Shown here: positions 34,892 to 43,346 of the stretch, one piece after another
How positions within the stretch are numbered: position 1 is the stretch's first letter
Layout of the letters: every line of letters starts with the position of its first letter
Source: Ruegeria lacuscaerulensis
Lineage (GTDB): Bacteria > Pseudomonadota > Alphaproteobacteria > Rhodobacterales > Rhodobacteraceae
Length of the DNA stretch: 64,000 bases
Assembly: GCF_013033355.1 (NCBI RefSeq)
Contig: NZ_WQDY01000013.1
Span: 1 to 64,000 of the forward strand
Direction of reading: 5' to 3'
Program-made: the position numbers and the translations under genes
Notes under the pieces: generated by a model
Seen by the model: the letters and a program-made list of their open reading frames with translations, nothing else
Told to the model about the DNA's origin: nothing
Database searches by the model: none

Positions 34892-36503
34892 TCTCCCGCG
34901 CTAAGCCTTCAAACAACAAAGCAACAGCCTCAGCGCCGGGATCGTTATGTCCAACTAGGTTTTCTTCGGGAACATAGGCTGCCCGGCCCGCCTTCGCACG
35001 GCGAATTTTGGCCGTGTTGTCTGCACCTTCGCGAGCTGCCTTTGCCGCGTGAGTAAGGCCAGATGGGAGTGCGGCAAGCGCAGGTGCCAAGGCGTCAATC
35101 ATGGTCCTGTCACCGACCTTGGCGCCGCCGACTTGGCTAACGCGGTTCAGACCTTCGACCAAAGACTTCGGTACCGAAGCGCCGCTCGCACAGGCATCTC
35201 CAGCGGCGTTAAAGAAGATTGCAAGTATTACGCCGGAAGAACCACCCATCGTCTGGCTCAATTCATTGCCCAACGCTGGAAACAGTTGTGTCAAGTCAGC
35301 AAGCGGCATTCGGTCAAGGCTACCTTGCAACGCCCTTGCTGCAGTCGCCAAAGTGCTCCCCGTGTCGCCATCCCCGGATTTGGCGTCCAGCTCGTTCAGG
35401 TTCTTCTCAGCGTTGATGAGAAGTTCAGACAAACGAGAGATCGTTTCCTTCGTCGCAGAATTATTCGAAGGAATTGGATCGATCGGAGCCAAACCATCAG
35501 GCAAAGGCGCTACTTTTATTGGGGTGATGGATTTGACACCGGGCCAAGCAACCAGATCAACCTGAGCTTCTAGTTTTGACAATTCGTGTTGATCTACGGG
35601 CAGAATAGAAACAGAAAATCCGTGCATATCCAACGATGTCATCATTGGTGCTGGGCCAATTATATGGCTGGCAATATCAGTCTCGGACAAGGCATGTGTG
35701 AGAACAGCCATTTCTAATGGTGTTGTAGAGCCAAGGTTATTGACCAACGCCACACAATCCCCGGAACCCACCCGTTGTTTCAGCTTCCCCACCACTGTGG
35801 ACATGGCCGATACAGCATTCGAGAATTCCACCTGCTGTACACCGGGCTCGCCATGGATGCCCAAGCCGAGTTCCGCTTTTCCGGGCGCAATCCTGTCCTC
35901 TTTCGGAGAACCTGGGACGGTGCAGGTGTCCAGGCTCATACCTATGCTGACGACCTTCGCTATAGTGGTTCTTGCGGCATTGGTAACGGTGTCCAAGTCA
36001 GCACCATCTTCAGCAAGCGCACCAGCGATCTTGTGCACGAACAGCGTTCCTGCCACGCCACGCGGTTGCGGAAGGTCGGGCAGGGCGATGTCATCGTCGA
36101 CAACAACCATCTCTACTTTGCGGCCCAATGCGCGGGCGCGCTCAGCCGCCAGACCAAAGTTCAACCGATCACCTGTGTAATTCTTGACGATAAGCAAGCA
36201 CCCAGCCTCCCCCGTAACGGCGAGAATGCCAGCCAAAACCGCCTCTACTGATGGGGATGCAAAAACTTCTCCACATACTGCTGCTGTCAGCATACCCGCG
36301 CCAACAAAACCCGCGTGGGCTGGCTCGTGCCCAGACCCTCCGCCGGAAACCAAAGCGACTTTCGACTTGTCCCAATCGGACCTGTAGACGACTTTGATGT
36401 GCGGGTAACCGTCCAGCCGGGTAAGTTGTCCCCCGGATGACGCAAGAAGACCATCTATGGCCTCTGTCACCAGAGTTTCTTTCGTGTTGAGGAACTGGGC
36501 CAT
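34881..36503 (-). CDS. Fused DhaK-DhaL kinase (dihydroxyacetone kinase family)
   Basis: 540 residues. DhaK domain (1-330): SGGGSGHEPAHAG (53-65) and the substrate-binding His217 in LGLGIHGEPG, which forms a hemiaminal with the ketone. DhaL domain (about 350-540): the Asp triad Asp373, Asp378 and Asp380 in ELDAKSGDGDTGSTLA binds ATP-Mg, and TMGGSSGVI follows. The fusion indicates an ATP-dependent kinase rather than a PTS-dependent one. It phosphorylates a small ketose: dihydroxyacetone, erythrulose or similar. AAGGAG precedes the ATG; the LacI gene overlaps its end. Confidence 0.92.
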   Translation of the reverse strand: MAQFLNTKETLVTEAIDGLLASSGGQLTRLDGYPHIKVVYRSDWDKSKVALVSGGGSGHEPAHAGFVGAGMLTAAVCGEVFASPSVEAVLAGILAVTGEAGCLLIVKNYTGDRLNFGLAAERARALGRKVEMVVVDDDIALPDLPQPRGVAGTLFVHKIAGALAEDGADLDTVTNAARTTIAKVVSIGMSLDTCTVPGSPKEDRIAPGKAELGLGIHGEPGVQQVEFSNAVSAMSTVVGKLKQRVGSGDCVALVNNLGSTTPLEMAVLTHALSETDIASHIIGPAPMMTSLDMHGFSVSILPVDQHELSKLEAQVDLVAWPGVKSITPIKVAPLPDGLAPIDPIPSNNSATKETISRLSELLINAEKNLNELDAKSGDGDTGSTLATAARALQGSLDRMPLADLTQLFPALGNELSQTMGGSSGVILAIFFNAAGDACASGASVPKSLVEGLNRVSQVGGAKVGDRTMIDALAPALAALPSGLTHAAKAAREGADNTAKIRRAKAGRAAYVPEENLVGHNDPGAEAVALLFEGLAREIEG

Positions 36504-36514
36504 GCTTTTGCTCC

Positions 36515-37507
36515 TTAAGTCACTCGCGTGCCGGACGCGTCAAAATACAATGGGTTGTGTGGGCGGATTTTTATTACTTTCCCAGAGGGGTAGTCCTGAT
36601 GGATATCAATCAGGGTCACAACCGGGTGGCCGTTTAAGTCTAGGTGCAGCCGCGTTTGATCTCCCAAGTGTTCGGCACGCACTACACGTGCATCCGTGCC
36701 TTCACCTTCGATGATGTTTTCGGGGCGAAGACCAATCTGCGGACCTTTGTGATCGCCTCCGAACAACGCGGACGGCAGGATGTTGATCCGTGGCAGACCC
36801 AGGCGGCTAGCAACATACACACTTCCAGGATTTTCATAGATGTCGCGAGGGGTACCGTACTGAACCAGCCTGCCATTTTCCAAAACGCCGATATGCGTCG
36901 CCATTGTCATGGCTTCGACCTGATCATGGGTCACGTATAGTAAGGTTGATCCCAGGTCTGCCTGAATCCTTTTCAGTTCCACACGCAAATCCGCTCGAAG
37001 TTTGGCGTCCAAAGAGCTGAGGGGTTCGTCCATCAGGAATATCTGGGGGTCCCGCACAAGCGCCCGTCCAATTGAAACGCGCTGCATTTCGCCGCCGGAC
37101 AACTCAGTTGCTTTGTTATCCAGCTTGTGCGGAATTTGGAGAATTTCCGCGACCTCGCCAACCTTCCTGACGATCTCATCTTCGGGTGTTTTTAGGATCG
37201 GTGACCGCAGGGGAAAAGACAGGTTCTCTCGTACTGTCATATGGGGGTATAGCGAGTATTGCTGGAAAACCATCGCTACATCACGCTGGGCAGGAGTATC
37301 TATTCCAACGTCACGACCGGCAATGTGCACCGTTCCTGAATCCAGTTTCTCAAGCCCGGATATCAATCTTAGCGTCGTTGTTTTCCCTGCGCCCGTCGGC
37401 CCCAACAACACCACAAAAGCACCGTTGGGGATCGTCATCGATATACCATCCACCGCTTTTAGACTACCGAATGACTTCGAGATATTTTGTAAAACGACTT
37501 CAGCCAT
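36515..37507 (-). CDS. ABC transporter ATP-binding protein (second ATPase of the GlpST-like pair)
   Basis: 330 residues. Walker A GPTGAGKTTTLRLISG, signature LSGGEMQRVSIGRALVRDP, Walker B IFLMDEPLSSLDAKL, switch His in [12 protein letters not shown], and a C-terminal TOBE domain (IGLRPENIIEGEG). It overlaps the preceding ATPase gene by eight bases. Two different ATPases with two permeases is the layout of the rhizobial glycerol importer GlpSTPQUV. Confidence 0.92.
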   Translation of the reverse strand: MAEVVLQNISKSFGSLKAVDGISMTIPNGAFVVLLGPTGAGKTTTLRLISGLEKLDSGTVHIAGRDVGIDTPAQRDVAMVFQQYSLYPHMTVRENLSFPLRSPILKTPEDEIVRKVGEVAEILQIPHKLDNKATELSGGEMQRVSIGRALVRDPQIFLMDEPLSSLDAKLRADLRVELKRIQADLGSTLLYVTHDQVEAMTMATHIGVLENGRLVQYGTPRDIYENPGSVYVASRLGLPRINILPSALFGGDHKGPQIGLRPENIIEGEGTDARVVRAEHLGDQTRLHLDLNGHPVVTLIDIHQDYPSGKVIKIRPHNPLYFDASGTRVT

Positions 37508-38597
37508 TGCTTAGCACCTCGTCGTTCAAAGCGGACCTCAGCGCGCGTCCGGTAGACTTTTCAAACAGGGTTACTGCAGGTGAGCGGAATTCCAATCCTA
37601 CCGTCTCGCCGGGATTAACCACTTCACGCGCGTCAATGCGAGCTTTCAGCTCTCCGTTCGGGCTTTGCAGTGTCACGATCTGGGTGGTTCCCAGATATTC
37701 CGCTGCCAGGACTTTGGCCCGGTAGGCGCTGTCGTCTGACAGAAAAACATGCTCGGGACGAACGCCGAAAACCAGGTCACCTTCCGCCGCTTCCATCAGT
37801 TTGGGCACGGCTTCGTCATGGCCATTCAGTCGAACCATTTCCGAGCCAGGCGCGACCTTTCCCTGAAACGGCAGGAAGTTCATCGAAGGAGATCCAATAA
37901 AATCTGCAACGAACATTGTGGCCGGTTTGTCGTAGATTTCCTGAGGTGTACCGAATTGCTCGATCACAGCGTTGTTCATCACCACGATCTTGTCGCCCAT
38001 TTGCATGGCTTCCAGCTGATCATGCGTAACGTACACAGTGGTTGCGCCCATGCGATCATGAAGAGCGCGCAGTTCTTCTGCCATATGCTCGCGAAATTCG
38101 GCATCCAAAGCGCCAAGTGGTTCGTCCATCATGAACGCCTTGGGTTCGCGAACAATCGCGCGCCCCAGTGCCACGCGCTGCCTGTCGCCGCCTGAAAGCC
38201 CACCTACTGGGCTATCGAGGATGTCCTTGATCCCCAGAATTCCTGCGACTTCCTCGACTTTGGCCTTTACAGCGGCGCGGGACATACCCTGCGATATCAG
38301 TGGATAGCTGATATTCTTGCGCACATTCATGTGGGGATACAGCGCGAACATCTGGAACACGAAAGCAATGTCCCGCTCTGATGGCGGTCGCTGGCCGATC
38401 TCTTCACCGTCCAAGTAGATTTCACCCGAGGTTGGAAGTTCCAATCCTGCGATCATCCGCAGCGTCGTCGTCTTTCCGCAACCGGATGGCCCAAGAAGCA
38501 TGAAAAACTCACCGTCCTCAATCGTGAACGAGCTTTCGCGTACAGCGGTGAAGTCGCCGAACATCTTTTTTACGTTTTTGACTACGATCTGGGCCAT
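37500..38597 (-). CDS. ABC transporter ATP-binding protein (first ATPase of the GlpST-like pair)
   Basis: 365 residues from the ATG at 38597, two bases after the stop of the small membrane protein gene; a longer open frame upstream overlaps that gene and is not used. Walker A GPSGCGKTTTLRMIAG, signature [19 protein letters not shown], Walker B AFMMDEPLGALDAEF, switch His in YVTHDQLEAMQMG, then a TOBE domain (FGVRPEHVFLSDD). It probably forms a heterodimeric ATPase with the following gene product. Confidence 0.92.
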   Translation of the reverse strand: MAQIVVKNVKKMFGDFTAVRESSFTIEDGEFFMLLGPSGCGKTTTLRMIAGLELPTSGEIYLDGEEIGQRPPSERDIAFVFQMFALYPHMNVRKNISYPLISQGMSRAAVKAKVEEVAGILGIKDILDSPVGGLSGGDRQRVALGRAIVREPKAFMMDEPLGALDAEFREHMAEELRALHDRMGATTVYVTHDQLEAMQMGDKIVVMNNAVIEQFGTPQEIYDKPATMFVADFIGSPSMNFLPFQGKVAPGSEMVRLNGHDEAVPKLMEAAEGDLVFGVRPEHVFLSDDSAYRAKVLAAEYLGTTQIVTLQSPNGELKARIDAREVVNPGETVGLEFRSPAVTLFEKSTGRALRSALNDEVLSNG

Positions 38598-38599
38598 TT

Positions 38600-38788
38600 C
38601 TACTCCGGGAAATGGCTGACGATAATGAACATAACGGTTCCGATCAGCGTGACGATGAAAGAGTAGGTGAAGGCCCAAAGGACAAAGGGCTGCATCAGCA
38701 TGAAGACACCCAGTGCAATTAGGATGGTTGCGACCATCTCCCATGGGCCGCGGCGGAGTCGTAGTAATCCGGTAAGAAACTCGCTCAT
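38600..38788 (-). CDS. Small DUF2160-like integral membrane protein (GlpU-like)
   Basis: 62 residues with two hydrophobic helices (MVATILIALGVFMLMQPFVL W and FTYSFIVTLIGTVMFIIVS). Its start overlaps the permease stop (ATGA) and its stop lies two bases before the first ATPase start, so it is clearly translated as part of the transporter. A small membrane protein at this exact place is found in glycerol-type ABC operons (GlpU, DUF2160) and its role is not established there as far as I know. Confidence 0.8.
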   Translation of the reverse strand: MSEFLTGLLRLRRGPWEMVATILIALGVFMLMQPFVLWAFTYSFIVTLIGTVMFIIVSHFPE

Positions 38789-39723
38789 TTGCGCACGGCT
38801 CCGAATGTGATCCCACGCAGCAAATGTTTGCGCATTAGGATGGTGAAAATCATGACAGGGATTAGGAAGATCGTGGCACCTGCCGCCACGGCAGGCCAGT
38901 CCAGGCCGCCAATACCGATAATGGTCGGGATAAATGGCGGCGCTGTTTGCGCGTTCGCGGAGGTCAGCAGCACGGCAAATGCGTATTCATTCCACGCGAA
39001 GATCAGGCAGAAGATCGCAGTTGATGCGATGCCCGTGGCGGCTTGCGGCAGCACCACTTTGTAGAATGCCTGAAACCTCGTGTAGCCATCTATGAGGGCG
39101 GCTTCTTCGTACTCTCGTGGGATTTCGTCGATGAAACCCTTCAGCAACCAAACCGCCAGTGAGATGTTAACCCCTGTATAAAGCAGGATCATTCCCAGGT
39201 GCGTATCGCTCAATCCAAGGTTCCTGAACATCAGGAAGATTGGGATAGCAACAGCAACCGGCGGCATCATCCTTGTACTTAGGATGAAGAACAGAAGGTC
39301 GTCCTTGAGCGGGACCTTGAACCTACTGAACGCATAGGCGGCCAGCGTGCCAAGGAAAATACTCAGGAAGGTCGAGCCGAACCCGATGATAACCGAATTC
39401 ATAAAACGCTCACCGAACTTTGATGGCCCGACAATCACCATGTCGTATTGGCGCACGATCTCATCGGCCCAGTTCTGCGGCGGGTTGGCTTCCAGAAACT
39501 CCTGCGTTTGCCGCGTGCGCGTGGTGAAGAGATTCACATACCCTTCAAGCGTTGGGTCAAAGACCACTTTGGGCGGATAGCTGATCGCATCGGCCGGGGA
39601 TTTGAAGCCAGTCAGCAAAATCCAGACCAGCGGGATCATCGTGATCAGCGCATAAGTGATGACCAGAAAGCCTGCGATCCACTTGGACCGGTTCGAAGGT
39701 TCAGTGACGGAAAAACCACTCAT
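38785..39723 (-). CDS. Carbohydrate ABC transporter permease (GlpQ/MalG-like)
   Basis: 312 residues from the ATG at 39723, overlapping the stop of the previous permease gene (ATGA). Six membrane helices, a long periplasmic insertion between helices one and two (about residues 60-105, with NPPQNWADEIVRQYDM) as in the GlpQ subgroup, and the EAA loop REYEEAALIDGYTRFQAFYK. It forms the channel with the preceding permease. Confidence 0.9.
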   Translation of the reverse strand: MSGFSVTEPSNRSKWIAGFLVITYALITMIPLVWILLTGFKSPADAISYPPKVVFDPTLEGYVNLFTTRTRQTQEFLEANPPQNWADEIVRQYDMVIVGPSKFGERFMNSVIIGFGSTFLSIFLGTLAAYAFSRFKVPLKDDLLFFILSTRMMPPVAVAIPIFLMFRNLGLSDTHLGMILLYTGVNISLAVWLLKGFIDEIPREYEEAALIDGYTRFQAFYKVVLPQAATGIASTAIFCLIFAWNEYAFAVLLTSANAQTAPPFIPTIIGIGGLDWPAVAAGATIFLIPVMIFTILMRKHLLRGITFGAVRK

Positions 39724-40667
39724 CTCTGTTTCACCTTGTTCAGGGCTTTGACGTAGATCGACGCAAGGCCGAACACGGTGACGAAAAGGATGATCGCATA
39801 GGCCGAGGCATAGCCTGTACGCCACTTTTCAAACGCCTCTCGTTTTAGATTGATCGAGGTGAGTTCCGTAACAGAACCCGGACCACCGCCAGTTAGCTGA
39901 ACCACCAGGTCGAACATCTTGAAGTTCTCAATTCCCCGGAACAGCACCGCCAACATAAGGAACGGTAGCACCATCGGGATGGTAATCGTAAAGAACTGCC
40001 GCAGCTTGCTGGCCCTGTCGATCTCAGCCGCCTCGTAGATGTAATCGGGAATGCTGCGCAGACCGGCCAGACAGATCAGCATCACGAAGGGGGTCCACAT
40101 CCAGGTGTCGACAATCACAATCGCCCATGGGGCCAACGTGACCGATCCTAGCATTTCAAAGCTCGATGGGTCCTTGCCGGTAAACCAGGACACGATGTAG
40201 TTAAACAGGCCAATCTGAGGCTGGTACAGGAACTTCCAGAAGTTTCCTACAACCGCCGGAGACAACATCATCGGCAGCACGATGATCGTTGTCCAAAGAT
40301 CGTTGCCCTTGAATTTTTTGTTGATTAACCACGCCAGCGTGAACCCGATCAGAACTTGAAAAAAGATCGTCCAGAACAGGAAATGCGCCGTCGCCTGCAT
40401 GTTCAGCCAAGTGTCAGAGTCCGTCAGGATACGCTCGTAATTCCTGAGACCGACATCTTTGACTTCACGCCCGATCCGATTGGCCTTGTAGTTGGTAAAG
40501 CTCAGTTGGATGGTCCAGATCAACGGAAAGATATTGATCGCCAGCAATAGAAATATCGTTGGGGAGATGAATATCCAGGCGATCGCGCGATCGGATAATC
40601 CCCGGATTTTTCGCGCAACTCGCTCGGGCGTTGCCTGCGCAACGCGATCTACGGTCCTGTCAGACAT
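39720..40667 (-). CDS. Carbohydrate ABC transporter permease (GlpP/MalF-like)
   Basis: 315 residues from the ATG at 40667 with AAAGAG before it. Six membrane helices starting at about residue 28 (AIAWIFISPTIFLLLAINIF), and the EAA loop DYIYEAAEIDRASKLRQFFT ITIP, where the usual Gly after Asp is Arg. It follows the binding-protein gene by 79 bases. Confidence 0.9.
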   Translation of the reverse strand: MSDRTVDRVAQATPERVARKIRGLSDRAIAWIFISPTIFLLLAINIFPLIWTIQLSFTNYKANRIGREVKDVGLRNYERILTDSDTWLNMQATAHFLFWTIFFQVLIGFTLAWLINKKFKGNDLWTTIIVLPMMLSPAVVGNFWKFLYQPQIGLFNYIVSWFTGKDPSSFEMLGSVTLAPWAIVIVDTWMWTPFVMLICLAGLRSIPDYIYEAAEIDRASKLRQFFTITIPMVLPFLMLAVLFRGIENFKMFDLVVQLTGGGPGSVTELTSINLKREAFEKWRTGYASAYAIILFVTVFGLASIYVKALNKVKQR

Positions 40668-40746
40668 CTCTTTGCCAGTTCTTGTTGGTTTCGGACTCAC
40701 GGGTGAAGGTGGAGCGGGATTGCTCCCGCTCGTACCTGTGTCCGGG

Positions 40747-42066
40747 TTACAGCTTGCCTTCGTCTTCGAAGACTTCCGTCCAATCTTCGATCAGAAGATC
40801 CAACGCTTCTTGAGCTGTGCCTTGGTCAGCAACCACGTAGTCGTGGATGCGTTTCTGCATTGCCAGCAGAAGCTCAGCATAAGCAGGCTCTTGCCAGAAA
40901 TCCTGCACACCGCCCATTGCTTCCAGGAAGTCACCAGCGAACGGTTGGCTATCAACGAAACCGGGATCTTCCAGCACTGAGTTATGTGCCGAGTAACCGC
41001 CCAGCTCCCACCATTTGGCCTGAACGTCTGGCTGCGCGAACCACTTTATGTACTCGAGCGCGGCGTCCTGTTTGTCGGAGTAACTGACTACAGAAATTCC
41101 TTGTCCGCCCAGTGTTGAACCCGCTTGATTTTGCGGTGGGTTCACGAAGAAGTCGATCTTGTCACCGCCGGTATTGGGGTCGGCATATAGACCAGGGAAG
41201 AAGGCAAACCAGTTCATCGCCATGGCGACCTGACCGGATTTAAAGGCGTCCAAGCTCTCACCCATATAAGAGTTGGTGTATCCCGGAGGTGTAGCCGTTT
41301 CGTAGAACTCTTTGTAGAATTCCAGTGCTTCAACTGCTTCTGGTGAATTTACGGCACCTTCCATGTCATACGAGCCAGGTGTGTTTTCATACTTGAAGCC
41401 CCATGGATACAGTGCCCCGGTCACACCCATTGTTATTCCTTCCGAGCCGCGCTCGGTAAAAATTGCGGCTCCGTAAACCGTCTTGCCGTCGATCTCACGA
41501 CCTTGGAAGAACTGCGCGATCTGCAAGAGCTCTTTCTGCGATTGAGGCTCGCGCAGATCCTGACCGGTCGCCTCTTTGTAGGCGGCTTGGATATCGGGGT
41601 TTTCAAACCAGTCCTTGCGGTAGAACCATCCATTCGCATCGCCCATCGCAGGCAGCGCATAGTAGTTTGGTGTACCCTTGGGCCAGGTCGAATAAGCGTA
41701 GACAGTGGCTGGCGCGAAGTCGTCCATGCTTATGCCTTCAGCATCGAAGAACTCGTTGAGTTGGACATAATGACCGTTTTCGGCACCACCGCCGATCCAT
41801 TGGCTGTCACCAATTAACAGGTCGCAGAGTTTACCCCCAGAGTTCAGCTCATTTAGCATCCGGTCCGCAAAATTTGGCCATGGAACAAATTCGAAGTTCA
41901 TCGTGTGGCCAGACTCTGCTTCAAATTCTTTTGACAGCTCGACAAGCGCGTTGGCCGGATCCCACGCAGCCCAACATAGTGTCAGATCTTCAGCATTTGC
42001 CGTGGTAGAAAGAGTAGTAGCGGCAAGGACTATTGCGCTGGCCGAAGCCAGTTTTGTGTAAGTCAT
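40747..42066 (-). CDS. ABC transporter substrate-binding protein
   Basis: 439 residues from the ATG at 42066, which has GGGAGGA; the longer frame to 42216 would run through the operators and is rejected. Sec signal peptide MTYTKLASASAIVLAATTLS followed by TTANA, cleavage near residue 25. The mature part is a family 1 solute-binding protein (CDLLIGDSQWIGGGAENGHY, then LPAMGDANGWFYRKDWF, GQVAMAMNWFAFF). It captures the polyol or sugar fed to the DhaKL/Gfo/epimerase enzymes. It is the first gene of the operon. Confidence 0.92.
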   Translation of the reverse strand: MTYTKLASASAIVLAATTLSTTANAEDLTLCWAAWDPANALVELSKEFEAESGHTMNFEFVPWPNFADRMLNELNSGGKLCDLLIGDSQWIGGGAENGHYVQLNEFFDAEGISMDDFAPATVYAYSTWPKGTPNYYALPAMGDANGWFYRKDWFENPDIQAAYKEATGQDLREPQSQKELLQIAQFFQGREIDGKTVYGAAIFTERGSEGITMGVTGALYPWGFKYENTPGSYDMEGAVNSPEAVEALEFYKEFYETATPPGYTNSYMGESLDAFKSGQVAMAMNWFAFFPGLYADPNTGGDKIDFFVNPPQNQAGSTLGGQGISVVSYSDKQDAALEYIKWFAQPDVQAKWWELGGYSAHNSVLEDPGFVDSQPFAGDFLEAMGGVQDFWQEPAYAELLLAMQKRIHDYVVADQGTAQEALDLLIEDWTEVFEDEGKL

Positions 42067-42131
42067 CCATTCCTCCCTTTTTTGCGCCGTCAATCGAGGA
42101 TGTGCGAATCGCGGCATATGACCAAGGCTAT

Positions 42132-42149
42132 TTGAGGTACGCACCTCAA
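42132..42149. promoter_or_regulatory. Palindromic operator 1 upstream of the ABC/DhaKL operon
   Basis: TTGAGGTACGCACCTCAA, 18 bases, is a palindrome with a central CG and one mismatch. It is repeated at 42162-42179, centre to centre 30 bases (about three helical turns). Central-CG palindromes of this length are typical LacI-family operators. Confidence 0.7.
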
Positions 42150-42161
42150 GTCCAGAAATTT

Positions 42162-42179
42162 TTGAGGTTCGTACCTCAA
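42162..42179. promoter_or_regulatory. Palindromic operator 2 upstream of the ABC/DhaKL operon
   Basis: TTGAGGTTCGTACCTCAA, the second copy, differs from the first at two central positions and mismatches its own dyad at one. The two sites share the consensus half-site TTGAGGTAC. They lie 66-113 bases before the binding-protein start codon, a good position for repression by the LacI-type regulator encoded in the operon. Confidence 0.7.
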
Positions 42180-42465
42180 TAGACAGGAGAAAATCGCAAC
42201 GATTTGCTATAAGCATCTGATTATTATGTATACTATAAAATCAGTTTTATGCATGAGTGGTTTTGGCGGAGATATTCTAAATGGCCATATCGACTAAAAT
42301 TGGCGAAGCTCGTGATCGCAGTCATCATGCAACCAGTAGGTTTAGCTAAGCCGCGTCTGAAGCGCTCACAGATTATTTGGTCGATACCTTTGCGAATTGT
42401 AGATAGCGTCAAACAGCGCAGCCTGCTCTGGGTATTGGGTCACTCGATTGGTAAGGTGCAGACGT

Positions 42466-43245
42466 ATGAAAAATCTCTCTATCGTCCGAATGAGCCGCTA
42501 CCCAGTAAAAGGCTTGAGTTCGGAGCCTATGCAAACTGTGACGCTGCGAGCAGGAGAGGGCATTCCTGGTGATCGGTTGTTCGGATTTGCTAGATACAAC
42601 TCGGGTTTCGATGAGCAGAACCCCAAACCACTGCCGAAAGATCGTTTTGTCGTTTTGTTAAATGAGGCTGCTCTGGCAGGCATTCAAACAAATTTTGACC
42701 CCGAGACCCAAGCTCTTGAGATCAAAGCTGACAGCAAGATACGACGCTTTAATATGCGAACGCCCGAAGATCGGATGAGCGCGGCAAATTTTCTTTCGTC
42801 GGAGATTGGTTTAAAAGATCCCGCACCGCCAAAGTTCGTCTCGTCTTCGCCTCATCGGTTTACGGATGTGTCTGTGGTATCACCGAAAATGATGAACGCG
42901 ATATCCGTTTTGAATCTGGCTTCTGTAGAAGAACTGGGCAAGCAACTGAACGCGAATGTCCACCCAGCGCGCTTCCGATCGAATATCGAGATTGACGGGT
43001 TACCTGCGTTTGCCGAGCTGGATTCCGTTGGTTCAGTTTTGAGATTTGGTGATGTTAAGCTGAAAATTCTCTCGCGAACCAAAAGGTGCGCAGCAACTGA
43101 AGTTAACCCGATAACGGCCGAGCGGGACTTGAATGTACCCTATCTTATTCGAAAGGTGATGGGTCATATGGACATGGGTGTCTATGTCGAGGTGGCCAAT
43201 GGTGGAACGCTAATGGTCGGTCAATCTGGGGAACTGCTCGCCTAA
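42466..43245 (+). CDS. MOSC-domain protein
   Basis: 259 residues from the ATG at 42466 with AAGG upstream. N-terminal beta-barrel (SIVRMSRYPVKGLSSEPMQT), then the MOSC domain: DVSVVSPKMMNAISVLNLAS, HPARFRSNIEIDG and LSRTKRCAATEVNP. The Cys in RTKRCAATEVNP is the residue expected to take part in molybdenum-cofactor sulfur handling. Members are related to the MOCS C-terminus and YcbX/YiiM, which detoxify N-hydroxylated compounds with Mo cofactor. It is a single gene; its neighbours give no further hint. Confidence 0.87.
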   Translation: MKNLSIVRMSRYPVKGLSSEPMQTVTLRAGEGIPGDRLFGFARYNSGFDEQNPKPLPKDRFVVLLNEAALAGIQTNFDPETQALEIKADSKIRRFNMRTPEDRMSAANFLSSEIGLKDPAPPKFVSSSPHRFTDVSVVSPKMMNAISVLNLASVEELGKQLNANVHPARFRSNIEIDGLPAFAELDSVGSVLRFGDVKLKILSRTKRCAATEVNPITAERDLNVPYLIRKVMGHMDMGVYVEVANGGTLMVGQSGELLA

Positions 43246-43299
43246 TCCAAAACAGATTGTCAAAAGGCTTGAGACATAAACTATGCTTCAAGTCCAGTT

Positions 43300-43346
43300 G
43301 TCCTGCCTGTCCCTGAGACCCTCAAAACCTCAAGGACAGGCAGGAC
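43300..43346. other. Long hairpin at the end of the ddaH-like gene
   Basis: GTCCTGCCTGTCCCTGAG (43300-43317) pairs with CTCAAGGACAGGCAGGAC (43329-43346): 18 bp with one mismatch, 11-base loop. The second arm is the last coding sequence of the dimethylargininase-like gene, so its 3' codons are copied in inverse orientation just after the stop. It lies between two convergent genes and could end or protect both transcripts, although neither side has a T-tract. Confidence 0.6.

Larger units (their letters stand above)
42067..42465. other. Divergent intergenic region with operators
   Basis: 400 bases between the binding-protein gene and the MOSC gene. It contains the two palindromic operators at 42132-42179 and AT-rich sequence around 42180-42245 where the promoter of the minus-strand operon should lie. 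Plus-strand frames here (such as 42249-42572) conflict with the MOSC gene and are not credible. Confidence 0.5.

Noticed and set aside
37500..38816. 438-residue ATPase with an N-terminal extension
   Set aside because: The extension overlaps the 62-residue membrane protein gene in another frame; the ATG at 38597 gives a normal ATPase N-terminus.
40747..42216. 489-residue binding protein starting at 42216
   Set aside because: The extra residues are encoded by the palindromic operators and would precede the signal peptide; the ATG at 42066 has a strong ribosome binding site.
42249..42572. Plus-strand frame overlapping the MOSC gene start
   Set aside because: No domain, no ribosome binding site, and it conflicts with a well-supported gene.
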